Assembly (NCBI GenBank): GCA_947493335.1
Contig: CANLQO010000002.1
Location: 884,993 to 948,992 of the forward strand
DNA: 64,000 nucleotides
Reading direction: 5' to 3'
From: an uncultured Paracoccaceae bacterium
GTDB taxonomy: Bacteria; Pseudomonadota; Alphaproteobacteria; Rhodobacterales; Rhodobacteraceae
The notes under the pieces are model-generated. The model ran no database searches. It was given only the letters and a program-made list of their open reading frames with translations, and was not told the origin of the DNA. Positions 59,898 through 64,000 of this stretch are shown here, piece after piece. The translations under genes were made by a program, and so were the position numbers. Numbering within the stretch: the first letter of the stretch is position 1; the number at the start of each line of letters is the position of its first letter.

Positions 59898-60859
59898 TGT
59901 GGCAACGCCCAGGCCTGCGCATCATCCCAGGCGAGCGTCACGGTCTGACCGTCGTCGAACCCCGCGCCGGTCCCCGCGATTTCGCTTTGGAAAAACGTCT
60001 GATCGCCGACGCGGATTTCACGTTCCAACAGCGCGCCAAGGCGGCGCTGGCGCAGAATCTGACCGCTGGGGCCATTGCCCTGCGCCTGCAATCGAATCAT
60101 CTCTGGGCGGACGGCAAGCGGAGGCTGACCGTTCCGGGCAATGATGTTGTTGATGCCGATGAACTCGGCAACAAAGCGCGTCGCGGGGCGGGCATAAAGC
60201 TCTTCGGGGCTTGCGGCCTGTTCGATCTTGCCGCCGTTCATCACCACGATCCGGTCAGCAAGCGCCATCGCCTCGCGTTGGTCATGGGTCACAAAGACGG
60301 TGGTGATGCCGAGATCACGTTGGATGCGCTTGACCTCTTCCTGCATCTGGTCGCGCAGGGCGGCGTCCAGCGCCGAGAACGGTTCATCCATCAGAAAAAC
60401 CTCTGGCTTAAGCGCCAAGGCGCGGGCAATCGCCACGCGCTGCCGTTGGCCGCCAGAGAGGGCCGACACCGGGCGACTGTCCAGCCCGGACAGGCCGACC
60501 ATGTCCAAAAGCCGGGTTACCTCTTGCGTGACTGTTGCCGCTGCCATGCCGCGCAATCGCATCCCGTAGGCCACGTTGTCGCCCACGCTAAGATGCGGAA
60601 AGAGCGCAAGCGACTGAAACACCATGCCGATATTGCGCTTGTGGCAGGGCACTTCGGTCAGGTCGCGCCCGCCCAGCAGGATGTCACCCTCATCATGTAC
60701 TTCAAGTCCCGCGATCAGACGCAGAAGCGTGGTTTTGCCGCAGCCGGACCCACCCAGAAGGCAGATGAACTCTCCATCTTCAACCGCGACTGAAATGTCC
60801 TTGAGCGCCGCGAAGGTGCCAAAGGATTTGCGCAGGTTATTGATGGTGAGTGCGGCCAT
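59894..60859 (-). CDS. ABC transporter ATP-binding protein (PotA-like)
   Basis: 321 residues. Walker A LLGGSGCGKTTLLRL, Q-loop GMVFQSLALFPH, signature ALSGGQRQRVAIARAL, Walker B VFLMDEPFSALD and the switch His in FVTHDQREAMALAD are all intact. A C-terminal TOBE domain (about residues 235-321) follows, as in PotA/MalK. It drives uptake through the two permeases. It lies between the binding protein gene and the permeases, 53 bases after the former. Confidence 0.93.
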   Translation of the reverse strand: MAALTINNLRKSFGTFAALKDISVAVEDGEFICLLGGSGCGKTTLLRLIAGLEVHDEGDILLGGRDLTEVPCHKRNIGMVFQSLALFPHLSVGDNVAYGMRLRGMAAATVTQEVTRLLDMVGLSGLDSRPVSALSGGQRQRVAIARALALKPEVFLMDEPFSALDAALRDQMQEEVKRIQRDLGITTVFVTHDQREAMALADRIVVMNGGKIEQAASPEELYARPATRFVAEFIGINNIIARNGQPPLAVRPEMIRLQAQGNGPSGQILRQRRLGALLEREIRVGDQTFFQSEIAGTGAGFDDGQTVTLAWDDAQAWALPQ

Positions 60860-60912
60860 GATGATGCCCCCGGGTTGGGCGGCGAGGATATGACCCCGCC
60901 ACCTGATTGATC

Positions 60913-61962
60913 TTATTGCGCGATCATTTCCTGATACTTGGTCTCAAGCCAGTCGCCTTCGCGCAGATGGATGTGGGTCTGCACCCGGATCGGCGTGATC
61001 TCACTGCCGACGGCTGCAAATTCCTCGTCCGTGAGATCAGTGCTTTCACGTGGCACCACCGGGAAAATGCCCATCGTGCGCGCCATCAGGGCTTGGGTCT
61101 CGGGGCGGCTCATGAAATCAAGGAACTGCTCTGCTGCGGCGATATTTTCTGAATCGCGGGGCACAACCCAGTAGGCATCCGACACGATCCCGCCTTCCTT
61201 GGGGAAGGTCGATGCCACCGGCAGCCCGTCCCAGATCGAAAGCATGGTGACGTCGTGGTAATAGAGGCCCGCGTTCAACTCGCCGCTTTCTAGCGACTGC
61301 TGGAACTGGCCCTCGTCACGATACCACAAGCTGACCTGCGGCTTTAGCTCGGCAATCTTGGCGATCACCTGTTCGATGCCGTCGCGGGTTTCCAGAACCT
61401 CGACCCCGTCAAAGAAGGTCGTGGCCGTGACTTCCAACAGGCCAGAGTTTGGCGTGGTCACGATACCCAATTTGCCGTCCCATTTGGGCTCCCACAGCTC
61501 TGCCCAGCTTGCCGGAGCCTCTGCGGCATAGTCGGTATTGGTGACAAAGGTAGTGTAGAAGGCCAGCGCGCCGACCGCGAAGGCTTTGCCGCTGTCATTC
61601 ATCTGCACATAGCCGTCCGTCAGGTTGGCTGTGCCCGGCATATTGGCGGGGTCAAGTTCTGCCCAAAGACCCACCTCATTGCCGCGGATCAGAACCTCAT
61701 CCACCACGAGTGACAGATCGGCAGGGGCCTGTTTGGCACGTGCAGCCGCCATCAACTGGGTCATCCAGGCGGAATCTTCGGGCTGCGCGATGGATTTCAC
61801 TTCAATCCCGGTTTCGGCGGTGAAGAGCGGATAAATCTCTGCCGCCAGCGTTTCCTCAAAGAAGCCGCCCCAGGCTGAGACGGTCAATTCCTGCGCGAAT
61901 GCCGCAGAGGTAAGACCAAATGTCATGGCCGTTGTGGTGATCAGATAATGTGCGCGTGTCAT
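60913..61962 (-). CDS. ABC transporter substrate-binding protein (PotD-like)
   Basis: 349 residues. Sec signal peptide ending SAAFAQELTV, so periplasmic. The mature start LTVSAWGGFFEETLAAEIYP is typical of the extracellular solute-binding family 1/8 (PotD, AfuA, thiamin-like). The ATG at 61962 has a GGGAG site. A longer reading upstream crosses the divergent LysR promoter and is rejected. First gene of the five-gene operon, divergent from lysR. The ligand cannot be named; DUF917 nearby hints at a cyclic amide or related N-compound. Confidence 0.9.
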   Translation of the reverse strand: MTRAHYLITTTAMTFGLTSAAFAQELTVSAWGGFFEETLAAEIYPLFTAETGIEVKSIAQPEDSAWMTQLMAAARAKQAPADLSLVVDEVLIRGNEVGLWAELDPANMPGTANLTDGYVQMNDSGKAFAVGALAFYTTFVTNTDYAAEAPASWAELWEPKWDGKLGIVTTPNSGLLEVTATTFFDGVEVLETRDGIEQVIAKIAELKPQVSLWYRDEGQFQQSLESGELNAGLYYHDVTMLSIWDGLPVASTFPKEGGIVSDAYWVVPRDSENIAAAEQFLDFMSRPETQALMARTMGIFPVVPRESTDLTDEEFAAVGSEITPIRVQTHIHLREGDWLETKYQEMIAQ

Positions 61963-62036
61963 GGCATACTCCCGTTGCGTTGTCTTGATTTTGGGCAAAA
62001 GGGTAAGACCGTGCGAGAAGCCAAACCATACTGAAA

Positions 62037-62056
62037 GGCTTATGTTTGCATAAGCC
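62037..62056. promoter_or_regulatory. Candidate LysR operator between divergent genes
   Basis: GGCTTATG-TTTG-CATAAGCC is a perfect inverted repeat with 8-base arms and contains a T-N11-A core. It lies 75 bases before the binding-protein start and 60 before the lysR start, where a LysR-type regulator of the divergent operon would bind. Confidence 0.6.
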
Positions 62057-62115
62057 GGTCGACATGGCAGGCTGGCGCTGCTTTTCTGCATGTGTGTCTA
62101 AAAGGTGGTTCTGGC

Positions 62116-63033
62116 GTGAAACTGTCCGATATTGATCTGCGTCTGTTGCGCGTCTTTCTGGCCGTGGCCACGGCCGGGGGATTTGCCAAGGCGCAGGGGA
62201 CTTTGGGTATTTCCCAGCCTGCCATCAGCAGCCAGATTGCCAAATTGGAAGACAGGCTGCGGGTGCGCCTGTGTGACCGCGGCCCCAAAGGCTTTGCGCT
62301 GACGCCTGCGGGCGAACAGGTGCTGCAAGAGGTGACCGTGCTGCTGGATCAGATCGATGCGGCAGCAGAGCGGCTGAATACCATCGCTGATCCAACCACG
62401 AAACAGGTGCGGATCGGCGTGGTTGATTCGATGGTGACCGATCCTGAAAACCCGCTGATAGAGGTCTTGCGAAGGCTGCATCACACCCAGCCCGATCTGA
62501 AGGTCAATATCGGCATCTTTGACTTTCTGGCCTGTCTGGAAGAGTTGCGGGCCAACCGGCTCGACATCGCTATTGTCGGCATTGCTGGCAACGAACGCAT
62601 CCCGTCAGAGACAGAGGCGATCCCGCTTTATCGCGAGGTAAGCAGCCTTTATTGCAGCCCCGATCACCCCTGCGCCGGTGCAACAGATGCTGATGGGCTC
62701 AAGGCAGCCTTGGCAAAGGCTCAGATTTCGGCCCACAGTTTTGTCTTCAACCCGATTGATAAAGACCTTGATCCGATGCTGCTGAACCAGTCGGAAGGCG
62801 TGGCACAGGATACAATCGAATTGACCGCCTATCTGGCGCTTTGCGGCAGTCACGTGGGCCTTTTGCCTGACCACTATGCCCGTGTCTGGGTGGATGAAGG
62901 CACGCTGATTTCGCTCGCGCCGCTGCACGATCCGATCACATCAGACTTTCACGCCCTGCGGCTGCAATCTGCGCCGCAGGATTCTGTTCTGAACAAGGTC
63001 TGGAAAACGCTGCGCGTCCGTGCACGCGCCTAG
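62116..63033 (+). CDS. LysR-type transcriptional regulator
   Basis: 305 residues. Winged HTH in residues 2-62 (LRVFLAVATAGGFAKAQGTL, then ISQPAISSQIAKLEDRL), followed by a two-lobed effector domain. GTG at 62116 has an AAAGGTGG site at 7-base spacing and gives the usual KLSDIDLRLLRVF. It probably controls the divergent ABC/DUF917 operon through the inverted repeat at 62037-62056. The co-inducer is unknown. Its stop shares CTAG with the converging VOC gene. Confidence 0.92.
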   Translation: MKLSDIDLRLLRVFLAVATAGGFAKAQGTLGISQPAISSQIAKLEDRLRVRLCDRGPKGFALTPAGEQVLQEVTVLLDQIDAAAERLNTIADPTTKQVRIGVVDSMVTDPENPLIEVLRRLHHTQPDLKVNIGIFDFLACLEELRANRLDIAIVGIAGNERIPSETEAIPLYREVSSLYCSPDHPCAGATDADGLKAALAKAQISAHSFVFNPIDKDLDPMLLNQSEGVAQDTIELTAYLALCGSHVGLLPDHYARVWVDEGTLISLAPLHDPITSDFHALRLQSAPQDSVLNKVWKTLRVRARA

Positions 63034-63404
63034 CGGTGCTGGTCGATCAGGATCGCATTGTCGTCAGGATCCATCAGCATGATATACGCGGGCCCTTCGG
63101 TTGAGGTGTCGCAGGTCGCGGACAGCTCGATCTTGGCCTCTTGCAGCTTGGTCTGGATGGCGCGGACGTCGTCCCAGTCGTCGGCAACCTCTCCGGCGTT
63201 TTGATCCCAGCCCGGGTTGAAAGTCAGCGTGTTAGCCGGGATATGCCCCTGAAACAGCCCGATCAGGGTCTGTTCGTTTTTCATGATCAGATAATTGTGA
63301 CTCATGTCGCCGCCCATGGTCTCAAACCCAAGAGCTTCATAGAAGGCGCGGCTGACGGCCAGGTCCTTGACGTTGAGGCTGATGGAAAATGCGCCAAGTT
63401 TCAT
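63030..63404 (-). CDS. VOC family protein (small glyoxalase-like)
   Basis: 124 residues. A single VOC unit with FSISLNVKDLAVSRAFYEALG at the start, NYLIMKNEQTLIGLF in the middle and MLMDPDDNAILIDQHR at the end. The usual metal ligands are not complete (first His replaced by Ser-Leu-Asn), so it may be a binding or resistance protein rather than a metalloenzyme. The ATG at 63404 has a CAGGAGA site. A longer upstream reading is a shadow of the tuf region. It converges on lysR with a shared CTAG. Confidence 0.85.
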   Translation of the reverse strand: MKLGAFSISLNVKDLAVSRAFYEALGFETMGGDMSHNYLIMKNEQTLIGLFQGHIPANTLTFNPGWDQNAGEVADDWDDVRAIQTKLQEAKIELSATCDTSTEGPAYIMLMDPDDNAILIDQHR

Positions 63405-63486
63405 GTGCTGTCTCCTGTGTGGGGCGAAAATTGCCCGGATATGGTCATCATCGCTGGTGCATGGATGTCTGACTGGATGTGTACAG

Positions 63487-63574
63487 TTTGTGCATATCAC
63501 AAAGCATGCTTGATTTCCGCCCCAATCCGCAATACATCGCCCGCGATGTTGGATCAGGGGGACGTAAACCCCCC
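63487..63574 (+). promoter_or_regulatory. Inverted repeats in the tuf leader
   Basis: TTTGTG-CATAT-CACAAA (63487-63503) is a perfect 6-base dyad, and GGGGG-ACGTAAA-CCCCCC (63557-63574) a strong hairpin 23 bases before tuf. CGTAAAC also occurs twice around the latter. No clear -35/-10 pair was found. Confidence 0.4.
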
Positions 63575-63596
63575 GTAAACGAAAAGGCGCTTGCAG

Positions 63597-64000
<404 letters not shown>

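Overview
The window looks like chromosomal DNA of a marine Rhodobacteraceae (Roseobacter-group) alphaproteobacterium. The evidence is the high GC content, the style of the protein sequences, a mixed CbiX/CobN cobalamin gene set, an AmtB-GlnK pair, a DgcN/DgcA operon, RTX proteins with a type I exporter, a CtrA-like site, and intergenic repeats of the GCCTCCGGCGGG kind that I associate with this family. I see no prophage, insertion sequence, CRISPR array, tRNA or rRNA.

Layout. 1-14 kb is mostly minus-strand housekeeping and metabolic operons with 4-base start/stop overlaps: an OmpA-like fragment, AhpD-like, GNAT, CinA-like; then rsmD, HAD and a ferredoxin reductase; then phhB, MscS and a FemAB-like acetyltransferase; then GDPD and RidA; and a type I secretion ABC/HlyD pair. 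sfsA, map and a peroxiredoxin are on the plus strand. 14-26 kb holds PBP1A, glnK-amtB, a D-glutamate operon (dgcN-dgcA-D-aminotransferase), an RTX protein, a BciB-like flavoprotein and asd.

26-51 kb is a cobalamin neighbourhood in four pieces: cobO; a riboswitch-led hupE-cobW-GNAT-cobN operon; DUF1636-cobC-cbiB; and a seven-gene plus-strand run (DUF6732, cbiX, cobH, cobL, cobI, cbiG-cobJ, cobM). These are interrupted by two tandem 22-23 residue membrane micro-ORFs, a leishmanolysin-like protease, smc, a lytic transglycosylase, a degenerate receiver and a glutathionyl-hydroquinone reductase. The pathway is a hybrid: early cobalt chelatase (CbiX) and CbiG coexist with late chelatase CobN and the CobH/I/J/L/M enzymes. 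cobA, cobB, cobF, cobG/cobZ, cobK, cobS/T, cobQ, cobU/P and cobV are not in the window.

51-64 kb contains an L,D-transpeptidase, a MalY-type lyase, three tandem peptide deformylase genes (the third without the active-site residues) leading into fmt, an aldo/keto reductase, two VOC proteins, a DUF917 gene plus a PotABCD-like ABC transporter divergent from a LysR regulator, and the 5' end of tuf.

Items most worth a second look: the tandem micro-ORF locus at 26.64-26.97 kb, a dispersed repeat whose hairpin arms co-vary between three copies, the triple deformylase array with a catalytically dead third member, a structured leader before cobM, and a CtrA-like site in front of a receiver lacking its acidic pair.
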